Below the pieces are notes generated by a model, which worked only from the letters and a program-made list of their open reading frames with translations, had not been told where the DNA came from and ran no database searches. A DNA stretch of 64,000 nt from Massospora cicadina (lineage: Eukaryota; Entomophthoromycota; Entomophthoromycetes; Entomophthorales; Entomophthoraceae): positions 62,001 to 126,000 of the forward strand of contig JAKSZP010010627.1 in the NCBI GenBank assembly GCA_022478985.1, read 5' to 3'. How positions within the stretch are numbered: position 1 is the first letter of the stretch; each line of letters starts with the position of its first letter. Below, piece by piece: positions 24,243-36,167 of the stretch. The position numbers were made by a program, and so were the translations under genes.

Positions 24243-24259
24243 GGCTATCAGCTTGACTT
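24243..24259. repeat. Target-site duplication of LINE-C, left copy
   Basis: ggctatcagcttgactt, a perfect 17-base match to 29526-29542. Removing LINE-C rejoins the Ty3-II integrase C-terminus in frame (SGYQLDF then PTNIEV). Confidence 0.95.
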
Positions 24260-24393
24260 GTTTGTTTGTATATTGTGAGGAAGGCTGACCATGGGATGGA
24301 CACTTCTGAATTTCACAAAAGAGACAAAACTTAGTAACAGGGAAGGCACCCCAGAGAAGTGATACTATCTCTTGTTGCCAGCGGGAACGCCAC

Positions 24394-27300
24394 TTATAGG
24401 GAGGGGGAGGGAACGTGTGAAGAAGCCGTAGCCACAATTGAACACTTGTGGAGGAAAGGGTCTGATTTGATGAACCAAACTGGGAACCAGGAGGAGACCA
24501 GATGTTGGCGACGCGATGGGAGGTATCCAAACATCCACGCCTGAAAGTAGTCCACCAAATGAGACTGGAATCTGTGGACAGCTTCTGGGAGGGTGGGGGT
24601 GGAGCCTGCTATGGCATCCAAGACAATCGTGTGGATAGTCCACATGGCGATTGCAACCACCAGAGCATGGAGGGAGGGTGGAAGGGGGAGGCCATTGATA
24701 AAGCAAACATATCTCTTGACAGACTGAAGGGATGTGTTTGATCCTGGCCCAGCAGACGTTGAACTTCGCGCCATATCACTTTAGAGGTAGGACACTTCTC
24801 CAGGCGGTGGAACAGCGTTCCATACTGGCCTCACGACGCAGGATGAGTGTAAAGCGTTAGAGTGCTCAGCCATATGGTACACCCGCCTCAGGCAGCGCCA
24901 CACATGGGAACAGATTTGAGGCTGCAACAGAGGGTGGTGTGCGTATTTCCAAATAGTCTTCTGGGTCTCAATGGAATAAGGGATGTCCATCATGTCCAGG
25001 TAGTCCACTCTGGATAGGACATGGGGCCGTTTGAGGATCACGCCATCTTGGATGGGTAGCCCCTGTACCTCTTGTGTGAACTGAGGAGAGGGGCGGCCTC
25101 TCTGGGCTGTGTGTCCACTAATACGAATTCTCCACTCAGTGCTCTGCATGGAGAGGAGGATTCGTTTGTAGTGGGTTTTAGTCCCGTGAGGACCTGTGAA
25201 CGATGGGTTTGAAGCCAGGTATTTCATCAGGGAGTTTGGGTCTGATGGATTGTTAAGGCCCAAGGCGCGGGAGAAGTTGGAGTGGGCCGCGCGGGACCAG
25301 TGTTGGGAGGGGAGCATAGGGGCGGTGACGGCCGCAATCCAGGTGCCCAGGATCTTGGTAGCATTGGCTTTGAAGTCAAGCAGGCCCATGCCTCCATGAT
25401 GATGAGGGCCAAACATGACCTCTAGCCATACTGGTGGTGGGCGGCCTGACCAAAGCCATCCTTGCAGCAGGGCATACAAGGATTTGAAAAAGCCTGGGGA
25501 GAAGGGGATGGCGTGGGCTCCAAACCAGACTTTGGAGAGGAGCATAGAGTTGGCTAAAACAACCCTGCCAGTAAGGGATGTAGGGTGGGCTCTGAGGGAG
25601 GCGATGCGCTTCATCACGTTGTCTATAATATGAATTTCCATTACTGCTGAGGCACACCCGCCTGCCTCCACCCACACGCCCAGATGGCGGACCAGCCCTA
25701 TGGTAGGGCGTGGCATGAAGGGGAGCACCAGTGGGGTAGTGTGGGGTGAGCTGGGAGGGCGAGCACGTGTGCGAGCAGATGGGCCAGGATGGGCACTGGT
25801 CTCTGGGGCCCAGCAGGTTTGATACCGACCAAGGAGGATGATTTCGGTTTTGGAAGCGTTCAGTGCAGCATTACTTACCCGGGAATACTCCTGGATGGAA
25901 GCTTCAATTGCGCGTGCATCTTTATTATTAGACACCCCGACCACATAGTCATCTGCAAACGCCATCATCTTGACTGGGGCTTGGCCTGGAACATGGACCC
26001 CAGTGACTTGGGCATTCACGTTTCAAAGTAGTGGGTCAAGGCTGAAGTTGTATAAAAGTGGGCTAAGGGGGTCCCTTGTTGCAAGCCCCTTTGAGGGCAG
26101 ACTACTTCAGTTAGGAAGCCAGGGCCACGTACTGCCATTGTTGCAGATTCCGTGAGCAGCATCACCCAGTTGATGAAGCGAGGGGGCAAGCGGAATTGAT
26201 GGAAACAGGCCCTGAGGTATTCCCAGTTTCCTCTATCATAGGCCTTCTGTTGGTCCAAGAATACAAGTGCCCCAGAGGCTGTGGACTGGCATGCGTTAGC
26301 CACAGAGTGCACGATGTCCCAAATAGACAATCTGGGTATGAAACCAAATTGTTCTGTAGAGATGGTGGCAGATGCTACAATCCCTAAACAGTTAGCCATG
26401 ATTTTAGTTAAATTTTTTGTATCCGTGTTAGTTAAAGAAATGGGGCGCCAGTTGGCTAGGTCTAGCTTATCCCCTTTCTTGAAGAGTGTGATGGTGAAGG
26501 CCTTTGTCCTCCTGGTAGGAGGCGCGTTTCCAGTAGGCTCTGGTTAAGTGAGGCAAGCAGTAGTGGGGATATATGAAGTACTTTTTATAGAATTCATATG
26601 GAATGCCATCTGGGCCTGGGCATTTCCAGTTTGGTGCACCGCGGATGGCTGTCCATAATTTGTTTGGAGTAATCAAATTCATTATTTCTGGGTATCAGGA
26701 AACGGTGTGGATTTGGGTTTGGTCAAGAACTCGCCACTTCAGCTGGCTGAACCGGATCAGATCAGTATAACTTGGAGTAATACTTTTGTGTTTCGATTGT
26801 CACTTCAGCTGGCATATCCGCGATGGAATCATCCGATCTTCACACCTGTGTGCAGGTCACGCTCTGGCGTGGTGAGAATTCTTTTTAAAAAAATATGCGG
26901 TGCACTTGTCACCCTCTGTAATATGTTTGGCCCTGTACTGAACATAAACCTGATGTTTGTGTTGCCTTTCGAGCGCGTTGAGGTGGGCGGCTGCCTCCAC
27001 CCACTTCTGGCCCCATGCAGAGCTGTATCCTGTGGCTGGGATGTTGGACTCCAGGTGTGCAACTCTGCCAGAGCGCGAGATGATGGCCAATGTGGCTCGT
27101 GAGCGTCAGGAGGAAAGGTGGCGAGAGTGGCGGATGGTATCTTCTTTGAAGGCTGCCCATGTGGAGATGGGGTCCACGCAAAATGGTGTAACAAACTCTT
27201 TTGCCAAAGTTGCTGATTCCATCCAAGTGGAAAATCCTGGCGACGCAAGTTTGGGAGGGCGGAGTTTGCACCAATGTGGGGCCTTAGCCACTGTGACAGG

Positions 27301-28005
27301 TAGGTGGTAAGTTATCGAGACCAGCCAGTGGTCAGAGAATTCAATTTTTGTTGTTTGGAAGTGGGAAATGTGAGGTTAGAAAATCGCCAGCTTAAGGATA
27401 AGGTCTATGCGGGTCATGGACCTTAATTGGCCGTTGTGTACGTGGGGTTGCATCATGTTTTTGAGCAGTGGGGCTTGCTGCGGCAGTGCATCCATTAACC
27501 CTAGGGTGGCCTTTAGAATGCGAAGTTCTACGTGACCCTGGGGGTGTGGGAGGAGGAAGGACAACGTCCATTGGTGTGTTTAGCCAACAGTTCATATCGT
27601 CAACTATAAAAGGGTCTGGGGGTAATGGGAGGGATTTGACTGATGAAAAAAATTCCTGACGTTCTCGTGCACAGGTTGGGGCATAAATGTTGATGATAGC
27701 ATGTTCCACATCAGCCCACGAGAAAGTGATGATGAGGACTCAGCCATTGAGGAATGATTCTGGCAATAAAAATTTGAAAAAGTGTTATTCTGAACTAGCA
27801 CCCCACAGTGCTCTGACCAAAAGGAAAGGGATGGGAGGAGCATGGTTTTCCAAGCATCCTTGGAACCTCATGGACAATGGGACTCCTGGATGGCCAAAAT
27901 GTCCATGAGTAAATTTTTTTGTAAAAAACTCAGTTTCCTAGCCCGGGATGGTGAGGCCTTGAGTCTGGCGATATTCAATGTCCCTAAAGTGAAGGTTTCC
28001 CCCAT
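24394..28005 (-). pseudogene. LINE-C ORF2 (AP endonuclease-reverse transcriptase), decayed
   Basis: From the ATG at 28005 (MGETFTLGTLNIARLKA) the endonuclease region is broken into several frames, but NCWLN and FSDHWLVS-type motifs remain visible near 27580 and 27330. RT motifs: KCPGPDGIPYEFYKKYF near 26600, then DLANWRPISLTNTDT, TEQFGFIPRLSIWD and LVFLDQQKAYDRGNWEYL. The catalytic FADD lies at 25959-25948 inside a 412-codon open stretch (26019-24781). The C-terminal frame 24774-24394 ends with the WFPVWFIKSDPFL segment also found in LINE-A and LINE-D. Inactive through multiple frameshifts. Confidence 0.9.
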
Positions 28006-28011
28006 CACACC

Positions 28012-29422
28012 TTAGGTGCGAGGGGGTGGGACCCAGGCCCACTAGCCTCCTCTAGATCCCCATGGGCCTTCACGGCAGCGCGGATTTTGCAGCAATGCTA
28101 TTGGTAGTTTTTTTGATTTTAGCCAAAAGGTTCGCATTGGCTTTTGCATTTGCTTTTTATTTTCCTGACATCAAACAAATTATCTGCAGTGCAGATGAGT
28201 TTGGTGCACCAATGATCAAGTCAAAAAAAATTTTCAGGTAGGTTGGACCCCAAGTCTTTTAAGACTGGAGCTTGGTTGCAAGGATTGGGTGAAATTGAGT
28301 CACCCATCAGATCCTCAGATTGGGTGGCCCAATTGGCATAGGATTCCCAATCTGATTGGTTGATGAATTCCCAAGTTGCTTCCGCTGTGAAGGTTTCACT
28401 TTACTCCTGGCGTTGAGAGTGTGGGATAGCAGTGGTGACTTTGGCCGCTTCCTTGGCCGCAGCCCTGTGGGCCTGCTTGGCCTTCTTCCACTCTTGCGGG
28501 GAAATAGGTTTTACCAGTAGGAAGCAGCCTTGTGCTCCCCACGGGAAAGCCTCTTTGGTGCTTGTGGTTGGTTTGTAGTGCGCCTCTCCACTGGCCATGG
28601 CCGCTGAGGGGTGCTCTTGGAATGTGATGCCCTCCTTGGTGGGGCATGCATGTGCCTTATGGCCGAACGCGTCACAGTGAGTGCAGATGGGGGTCGCGCT
28701 GTCCACGGTTACCTGGAAAGGGTGGGTGGTATGCCCTTTAATATTAATATATGTGGAGTGCGGGATCTGGGTTAGGTCCTTCGCGATCTCCTCATCTGGG
28801 GTCAGAACTGCGATGGCTTTGCTGGTGCACAGGTGTGGCATCAGTGTAAAGCAATGCATCTTGAAAGATTGTATTTCACTATAAATGGTGAGACCATCTT
28901 TCAGGTGCTGCTCCAAAATGGCACGTTTTACCATAGTAGGCAAAAAGTCAAATGTGAGGAAAATTTGATTGGATTTTGTCCATCTGGTGCATTTAATTCA
29001 ACGACCCATTACCCTTTGGGGAGGTCAATCACTACGCGCACTGCAGCAGCTTCGTCTGCTTCTCCTTGTTTTCAAAACTGAGGTCCAGCCAACCATGTGA
29101 CATGGAATGAGGTGTGACATACACCACAGTTGGGAAAAAAGTGTGCACATCCCTACAAAATTTTTCCCATAGAGCTGTTTTTTGGATTTCCAGAAACACA
29201 CGGACTCTGTATTCCACCAACAAGAGTGGTTGGGAGTGCGGCGTGTTGATGTACTGGTTGCATCGTGCTTTCCAAGCGAAGATTTCTGATGGAAATAGTG
29301 ACCACCAGTTTTTTTATATTTTTTTCTATTCCACCGGTTTCTCTGGGGCGTTTTCAAACGTTTGAGGCCGCGGGCCTACCACCTGCTCCTCCTACCTTAC
29401 TTGCCCAACTGCTCCCTGACAT
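28012..29422 (-). pseudogene. LINE-C ORF1 (CCHC RNA-binding protein), decayed
   Basis: The ATG at 29422-29420 begins MSGSSWASKVGGAGGRPAAS. The longest open piece is 180 codons (28943-28401), carrying LPHLCTSKAIAVLTPDEE-type sequence (here with MPHLCTSKAIAVLTPDEEIA) and the intact knuckle CTHCDAFGHKAHACP near 28690-28646. The C-terminus is rich in Lys and Ala (KKAKQAHRAAAKEAAK). TAA at 28014-28012 ends the frame six bases before the ORF2 ATG. Frameshifts lie near 29340, 29060 and 28400. Confidence 0.85.
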
Positions 29423-29525
29423 GGGCGCAGATTAATCTCCTCTCTGAGATTATCAAACTAGAATCAGACTTGAATTGAATAAATTTGCAAAAGTGATTGC
29501 AACGAGAGAGAAAAAGTGCCCTTTT

Positions 29526-29542
29526 GGCTATCAGCTTGACTT
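29526..29542. repeat. Target-site duplication of LINE-C, right copy
   Basis: ggctatcagcttgactt, identical to 24243-24259. Confidence 0.95.
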
Positions 29543-29760
29543 CCCAACTAATATTGAAGTCTTCCAGACACTGATTGAGTGCCTCCTAACTCTCTATTCT
29601 AAACCATGCCAGATGCCCTAGATCCTTTTATAATAGATAGAAATACTGATTATAAGATTGATGCCATTTTATTCTTAAGATTTTTCCACCATCAACTACA
29701 ATATTTTGTATTTTATTGGGGATATTCAGAAACTGAATTTAGCTGGTGGGGAAAGAGGTC
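29543..29760 (+). pseudogene. Ty3-II integrase C-terminus with chromodomain
   Basis: Directly after the LINE-C duplication the Ty3-II frame resumes: PTNIEVFQTLIECLL is the HPVFHVSLL-like end of the GPY/F module. The frame at 29606-29760 then gives DPFIIDRNTDYKIDAIL and HHQLQYFVFYWGYSETEFSW. The latter has the aromatic and YxVxWxGY-like pattern of a chromodomain, which in chromoviruses reads histone marks and directs integration. This assigns Ty3-II to the chromoviruses. A purine-rich run (ggtggggaaagagg, about 29743-29756) just before the LTR is the likely polypurine tract. Confidence 0.82.
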
Positions 29761-29768
29761 TCTTTACT

Positions 29769-30131
29769 TACTACTACACAGGTTATGGTTGGCCGATCCA
29801 ATTAAATCACTACCATATAGCACAACAACATAGTTAAGTTCTCAATCCTATTTATAGGTAAGTCCACGATGAAGATCTTCAGGTCAAACTAAAAAGATTC
29901 AGTAATTAAGGTTATCTTATATCTAGATCAGGCAACTAATATTGATAGTCAAAAAAATTTATTATATATGCATTAGTGCTCTTATAATGAGGATCATTAA
30001 CTATTTTACATTGTGCTTGTGCAAATTTATTGATAAGTAGAAAAAATTTGAATGTGAGGTCACAGGGTCAACTTAATACAATCTAATTTAAAGAAAGATA
30101 ATTATGGAGTTAAGATTGAGTTACATTCCTG
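29769..30131 (+). repeat. 3' LTR of Ty3-II
   Basis: Its 363 bases align along their whole length with the LTR at 38471-38974 once the SINE in the latter is removed (about 359 bases). The start is tactactacacagg against tgctagtacacagg, and the end ttacattcctg against ttacattccca. It sits immediately downstream of the chromodomain and polypurine tract, as expected for a 3' LTR. Confidence 0.8.
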
Positions 30132-30449
30132 ATTCATCAATAAAAAAAATTATTTATACATTAATTCCCTACTGGAATTGACTTAACACTTGATCTTCTA
30201 TTGGAGGGTTGTCAGATTAGTTTAGTTTAGAGAAATTTGGCATGAACGCTTTTATTATTTGTATCAAGTAGGCTCCAATTAGTGTATGCTTTGGCAGCGA
30301 CTTAGTCAAGAACAATGTACAACCTTTCCAAACGGTAGTTAACTTGCATCCTACCAAATCCATTAGTATTACACTAAGCAACTTGATCGCTGACTGCAAA
30401 TTTTTATATATTGAATCAACGCAAGCCGTCCTTCTCCATCTGATTATTT

Positions 30450-31290
30450 CTTCATGTTAGGGCTGCCTCATATCTTTGGTGTTAATGTCAATGAGGAATT
30501 TTACCAGTTAATTAGAATATATAGAAGGCTAAATTTCGTTCTTGTGTTAACAAAGGAATGTGATATGGTGTTAGAGCAGGCTGTTGATTTTTTTAAGCTG
30601 GAAGGGAGAGTACCTGTACTACTGTGGCAGCTTTTATCATATGCAAAAAAGTTGAGTCCACATATATGACCTATTATGATGGAGAGTTGCTGGAAAACTC
30701 ATGAAGAGTTTGTACTATTATACAATTTGCGCACTCCACCATTCCATTGGTCTCAGGATAATATGGGGAATTAATAACTGGATAGATCCCAATAAGCTCA
30801 TTTAACTTAAGAACAGCTTGTGAGGTAAGATTAGTGACATTGTCCATGAGGATAACTTAAGACAACGATGCCAGTGTTTTATTTGCTCCATCATAAACTT
30901 TGCAGTGATATTGCTCCAAGATCCCTGAGGTTCCAAGCATCAACCACTTAGTAATAAAAATAATGGCCACTATCATGTATTTGAAGTTAAAAACTAGTTG
31001 GAAAAGGTCCTAGTACATTAATAGACACTGTGTGTTAAACCCAAATATGCTTGACAATCTAGTAAGTAGTAGTAGGAATATAGGGCTGCTGTGCATGACA
31101 ATCATGGGTTTTCACTTAAGTATTTTAAAGCAAACCTTAAGGACTATCAATAATACCCTTCTGAATTAATTTTAAGTTCATCAAGCCACATGCCCTATAA
31201 TACAATGAGCTTGTATGATTAATTCGGATGGGCAGAAGGTGGAAAGTAGATTTTCAGTCATTCCCCACAATATTGTATAGTTGTTGTTGA
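30450..31290 (-). pseudogene. Ty3-III integrase fragment
   Basis: On the minus strand near 30860-30735, MDNVTNLTSQAVLKLNELIG is the second catalytic segment, with the expected D of DNG in MDN. SPYYPETNGMVECANC is the segment with the catalytic Glu (ETNGMVE). Further on, FLHMIKAATVVQVLSLPA and TPYHIPLLTQE are post-core integrase-like. Stops interrupt each piece. Confidence 0.7.
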
Positions 31291-31303
31291 CTTTTGGCGG
31301 TAT

Positions 31304-31765
31304 TGATTAAATACGCTAGGCTGGTTGCACAGGTTTAGCACCAATGAGCAACGTATGGATGATATGAAGATCTCTGATCTTTGGTAATTGATAATAAAGT
31401 AATAAATAAGGAGCTATCACCCCAGTGGATACCAGTTTATAGAATATATAACTTTGGACTACTTCTTCTAACCCTTTTCCTTCTCTCTTCTATTCCAAAA
31501 GACCTCTTTCCTATATTCTCTCATTTGGCTCTTAATCTTAAAAATTCTTGGGAGACTTCAACCTGTCAGAATGGTACCTCTATATTCACTACAATTTTAG
31601 GGTTGCGCATCATCATTGAGGCTCTGTCAGAATTAACATTATTTGCCTAAACATTGTAACTCCGATTGATTTGCTTCCAGTTGACATAATCTACCACCCA
31701 AATCTCAAGGCTCACCTCAGCTTATAAAATATGATCTGCTGAACATCTGTCTTATCATCCAGTCA
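31304..31765. repeat. LTR-like direct repeat, family Y, copy 1
   Basis: About 462 bases homologous to 35737-36167, starting TGATT with ctggttgcacagg and ending cttatcatccagtca. It interrupts Ty3-III between RNase H and integrase. See the other copy for uncertainties. Confidence 0.5.
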
Positions 31766-31849
31766 TGCGAATTTAATCGACATCTTTCCATATCAAATCC
31801 TGGCGTTCGTTATATGGTCGTCCAGGGAGTGGCAGATCATAAGGTTCAC

Positions 31850-32170
31850 ATTGAATAATTTTTACGTATATTTTTTGAAGAGTTGTCTGCAAAGGTAGTA
31901 AAAGCTGCTACAACAGGAGGTTTTAAAAGCCCATTAACATCCTTATGGGTAGCTATGAGCAATCAACTATTTTGTAGTTGTAGGACTGTAATTTTAAGGT
32001 CCATTGTGCTAACTGACCCTAAGGTTCCTTGAGATTACATAAGCCATTACAAGGAAGCATGGTTGGTGAAAATTTTGAATTGCGTGCCATATATGTAGAC
32101 TCAAATTTAATTCCAAATTTATATAACATCTTAGCATTATAAATTAGTTACCAAGTAATTGCGCTCGTGC
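31850..32170 (-). pseudogene. Ty3-III RNase H fragment
   Basis: The minus strand reads ERNYLVTNL near 32170-32140, then KFESTYMARNSKFSPTMLP-type sequence, and LKLQSYNYKIVDC-like sequence toward 31950. This is the pattern of the Ty3 RNase H C-terminal half (ERNY...E-A-...TDH...W-LKLQ). Catalytic positions are largely unreadable. Confidence 0.55.
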
Positions 32171-32431
32171 TTATCCAGGCCACAGTTGCAGAACGCTACT
32201 AGGTGCTCCTCCACATCATCCCCTATCTTAGAAAAGTACCACTCTTATAATTGTGAGGTAAGCATCAGACTGCATAATGAGATACTGATCAAAGTTAGTG
32301 TATCTCAGAATGTGGGCTTCAGTCAAAGCTTTATGCAGCCAGTTAAAAGTCTTTGCATTTATGTGACCGCTGGAATGCAATCTCTCCTCAAAGTAAATAA
32401 AATACGGTCTTGGCAAATTTTAAAATTCTTG

Positions 32432-33430
32432 TGTTGAAAATTTGACTATGGGCTCTGCTAGTTGGCAGGCTAACCAGTATGAAGACTGGTCGGCCCTTGC
32501 CGTTTTTCCTTAAGTGTCAAGCCAGCAGTGCTGGCTAACCCCTTGGTGTGTCACCCGCGCCATTTCAGGGATCCCCCAAGCTAATCCCTAACCAAAAAAA
32601 TAAATATAAACTTATAACAAAAGGTAGATTAGGCAATGGGAGATATTTATTGAAAGGGAAGCGCCAAGTATTTATACTAATACAAAAGGGCTACTGCACC
32701 CACCGCCGACTTATCAGCTCTTCCACTGGTCCTTCCAGCCAACCACTCTTCTTCTTCTACAATATTCTCTTCCCTGGCATCAAACCTCTCACTCTGTCCT
32801 TCCTGATGTCTAAATTAGTTGTGGCTCATCCTCAGCCTTAAGTTGCCAGTGAGCCATATAAAGAGTTACTCTAATTAAACGTCTAGTTTGTATTCAACCC
32901 TCAAATTAATAATAAAGTACTGGAAACCACTTTGGTTGCTCACTTTGACTCAGAATATCTTGGCATTTACCAACATCACTTCTCATCTTATCTAATAATA
33001 AATGAGGCACTGGAAACAACTTTGGCCACCTCAAACTCATAATTGTTTGATCCACCAACATCAAATTATCAGTACAAGCGGAGAACATTTGAAGCGAATA
33101 CATCAGCTTTCCGCCAGAAATCCCACAACTGCCCACAAAAGGCAGTTACCATCGAGTCACTGATTCCGCTGACTGATAATAATTGGATCATCCTCAGCTA
33201 TAAGTCACCGATGATCCTTCTACTAATTTGGGGCCACTGATTGGCCCCACTCAAACCTAAATACAATCTTGGTGGAATACTAATTTTGGCTCAACCCAAA
33301 TTGGGAGCAACTAACCAGCAATCATATCAAATAACATGAAATTCATTCAATAAGCATATGCCAAGATTGGCCATATTATCCCAAATAATGCTAAATCATT
33401 GGAGGAATCCATCTGGTTAAAAGCACGACA
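32432..33430 (-). mobile_element. LTR of family X, copy 2
   Basis: On the minus strand it starts TGTCGTGCTTTTAACCAGAT and ends CAAATTTTCAACA, matching the ends of the solo LTR at 16988-18048. TATAAATA (32676-32669) and AATAAA (32651-32646) are spaced as in that copy. It lies between RT and RNase H of Ty3-III. No internal region follows, so it is probably a solo LTR. Flanks tcttg and cctgt do not form a clean duplication. Confidence 0.65.
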
Positions 33431-33539
33431 CCTGTTATGAGTTTGGCAGAAATACTCAGCCATTTTCAATAAATATATGGATATCTCGCTTATTCCTAGG
33501 CTCTCTCATGAAATTGTTGGCCTTGAGCCTCTGGGTTTG

Positions 33540-34700
33540 TGGCCATATTCCTTAAGTGTCAATATTATGCCATATTTCCTTTGAGACCTAAAAAACTGAC
33601 ACTTAATTGGATTTATCTTTAACTGAGCCTAGTGCTAATCTTCAAAGACTTCTTCCAAATGCGCTAAAATGTTGTGTAAAAGTTTTTGAGAACACTTTCT
33701 TGTTATAAAGATAGACCAAAATGCAACTCATCTTTACATCTCCTATAATATTTTCCATCGCCTTCTGGAATGTGGCTGGAATGTTTCAAAGTCCCTTGGT
33801 CATTTGAGTTAGTTGAAACAACCCTTTAGAGTTAATAATCACACATTTTCCTGTTCTTTGGGGAACAGGTCGAATTGTCATTATCTGCTAATGATATCTA
33901 AAGTGGTAATGTTCTTAGCTCTCACTGACTGATTTAAAGCTTCATCTATTTGAGGTAATATAGGAATCCTTATTTGTTATGATATTTAAACATCTGTAAT
34001 CAATGTCAACTTTTTAAAGGACATCATTTTTCTTACTATGAGCACAAGACTGCCCATACCATGCATGAGTGGTTGATCATATCTTGACATCAGAGCTTCT
34101 CTAACTTCTTTTGCACCTCTTTATCACCGACCTTACTTCTCCATATCAGTTGGGACAAATTGAGCTTTGTATCCCTGGTGTCAATGAGGTGCTGTATCCC
34201 CACCTCGCATCTAAGGTCATAGTTATCCCCTGAAAACACTTGAACATAATTTTGTTTGATTGTAAATACTTGGTCATTCTGATCCTCATTTAGTCATTGA
34301 GTTGCTCATGGGTTATGAATGCACAATTTGTAGATATGGTTCATTTAAGCTAAACTCTGTTAAAATTCCAAACGCATATACTTCCTCAATTTCCTTAAAT
34401 AGAGTGAGGTGCGCAAAGCAACTATTGTCCTATTTAGGCAAGTGTTTTAAAGGAAGTTAGGTTCTAAGTAAAACATCTATCTCTGGATGGCCAGATGAAA
34501 ATATTCCAGGAGCTTCAAAAGGTTTAGCCCTCAATAATTACCAAGAAAAATAGTTTCTCCTATCAACCCTTCAGGTAGCTCCAAGTTAGTTTTAGCGGAC
34601 ACCACATGCTGTTCTCCAGGGGTATATAACACTATCCTTACAAGCTATAATGAGAATGCCCTTATCCTTGAGAATGATGCAGGAGGTGGAGAACCTTGTT
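33540..34700 (-). pseudogene. Ty3-III reverse transcriptase, decayed
   Basis: On the minus strand, YDLRCEVGIQHLIDTRDTKL near 34235-34175 is the RT N-terminal linker. GSLVLIVRKNDVL and VDIDYRCLNIITNKDSYI follow (34060-33980). CVIINSKGLFQLTQM, PATFQKAMENIIGDVKMSCI and LVYL (33850-33690) correspond to the segment before the YxDD box, of which only the start (Y-L) remains readable. KINPIKC-type thumb sequence ends near 33600. Every segment sits in a different frame from the next. Confidence 0.72.
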
Positions 34701-35736
34701 GATCTTCTTGTGGTAAAGGATAAGAATTAAACAATCGTTATAGACCACGTTAATAAAATGACCCCTGTGGTTAGAGGAGTCCAACTATCTTTTGAATAGT
34801 GAAGGGGTAATGTTGACCTGGATAGTAAAATTATTGTCATGACTTATATTGACACCATTTAATCTAAGGAGCTAGTACTGACAAGACATTTGTAATTATC
34901 ATTAGGAAGCACAATATGGGCACTAACCTGCATAGAGACTAACTTCATTGGTGACTCACTATAAGCTCATTCACTAGTGTTACCCTTAGGGCCAGCTGTT
35001 TTACATCGTTAATGTTGAGCTACATTGGAAGCTAATCTTAACTATTTCAAAAACTGAATTATTACATTTACAGGAATGCTGATGCCAACAATGGCTCACA
35101 CTGAACTTTGTTAAAGCAAATACTTTAAACTTTATAATAATAAAATTTTTATTATAAACTGATTTGAGGTTTGCTGATTTGGTTTCTATACTTCACTGAT
35201 TAAACGGAAAACTGAAATTAATGAGAAAGTATGATATCTCCAAGTAAACCTATATGCATAGTATTCTGATAGGCCAGAAATTCCATGGATCGCCTTGCTA
35301 TTTGCTATCTCATTTCTGAGCATTGTTAATTAATGCCAATACAGTCAAAATCGTTCCCCATCCAAAGTTCACCTACTTGGATAAAACTCGGGAGTCAGTG
35401 GTCATTGAATCCATACTATACCATTGGGGCACCCTCCCTTTGTTTATACAAATGTCAACATAGCTTATAATCAGAAAGGTATTGTTAATCATCTTTTTAT
35501 TTTGATTATAGAAGGAGTAGTTATTGATTAATCCTTGTCTTGGTCTGTTCTCCTAAATCAGGGAAGTGAGTGTTCAGGGACTTAATCAGTAGTGAAACTT
35601 TAACTTCTTGTAAAGGAGGTAAAGATTGAGACTCTAAAGAATATCCAAATTGTTTATATTTAACAAGTTGTATAGCTTACATTTTAGAGACAACTTCTTG
35701 TACCTTTCACTCTGTTAATTTCTTTGCGTAATGGGT

Positions 35737-36167
35737 TGATTCCGCTGATCTGGTTTGCACAGGGTATTAGCCAATTAGCAACCAAACTGGATGATATGCA
35801 AATCTCCAAACCTTAACAAAAACTGATGAATATAATAAATGGAGCAATCAAACTGGTCGACCCTTTTTATTATAATATAATAAATGCAGAACTTATCTGC
35901 TGACTACTAAAAAACTCCCCCTCTCACTCTTCTGCTCAACTCTTATCTTGGTATTACAAGTTGAATCCATCATCTGCTTATTAATCTCCAATTTTTTCTT
36001 TTGGGAGTTTTTGTCTATCTTGAGGGTTTGGACGAATTTTCTCAATTCACAAATTATTGATACTTTGATTAATTTGCTTCACTTCAATATAACTTTTCCG
36101 CTCAATCCCAAGGCTCTCCTCAACTCTAATATCTGATCCACAAAAATGTATTCTTATCATCCAGTCA
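35737..36167. repeat. LTR-like direct repeat, family Y, copy 2
   Basis: About 431 bases homologous to 31304-31765, starting TGATT with ggtttgcacagg and ending cttatcatccagtca. TG...CA ends and length suggest a solo LTR. No clear target duplication is present, so element type and orientation remain open. Confidence 0.5.

Larger units (their letters stand above)
21746..24259 (+). pseudogene. Ty3-II (chromovirus) pol, 5' part, decayed
   Basis: RT motifs start near 21860 with VDYRNLNN. HVMQFGLKNAP near 22065 and IVYMDDILIF at 22149-22180 follow, with the catalytic DD intact. CEIFKSEVTFLGNII (22266-22310) is the thumb. RNase H shows PVAYFSKNISLTKLIYVIYD near 22650-22720 and WLEFFATFDFIYDFEFGRIN near 22855-22915. 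Integrase follows: HYDPPSAGHL with KSCLIF (degraded HHCC) near 23250-23370, SFTKMAHFITS near 23525, then VFQTHSDDHTNSVAKVRAVL and THFSYSNLKHSSTGTSPF (23775-23948). The GPY/F region runs into the LINE-C insertion. No gag or 5' LTR is found, so the element is 5'-incomplete. Confidence 0.82.
24260..29525 (-). mobile_element. LINE-C: full-length LINE, same family as LINE-A
   Basis: About 5.27 kb, bracketed by a perfect 17-base duplication. The 3' tail on the minus strand at 24303-24272 reads GTGTCCATCCCATGGTCAGC followed by CTTCCTCACAAT and a short ACAAACAAACA repeat. The 5' end matches LINE-A up to the ctctctc segment, with about ten further bases before the duplication. LINE-C is roughly 90% identical to LINE-A by eye, and many differences fall at CpG sites. 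It inserted into the integrase C-terminal region of Ty3-II. Confidence 0.95.

Noticed and set aside
31304..36167. Repeat Y pair as the LTRs of Ty3-III
   Set aside because: Ty3-III gag (36.6-37.3 kb) and integrase (30.5-31.0 kb) lie outside the interval between the repeats.
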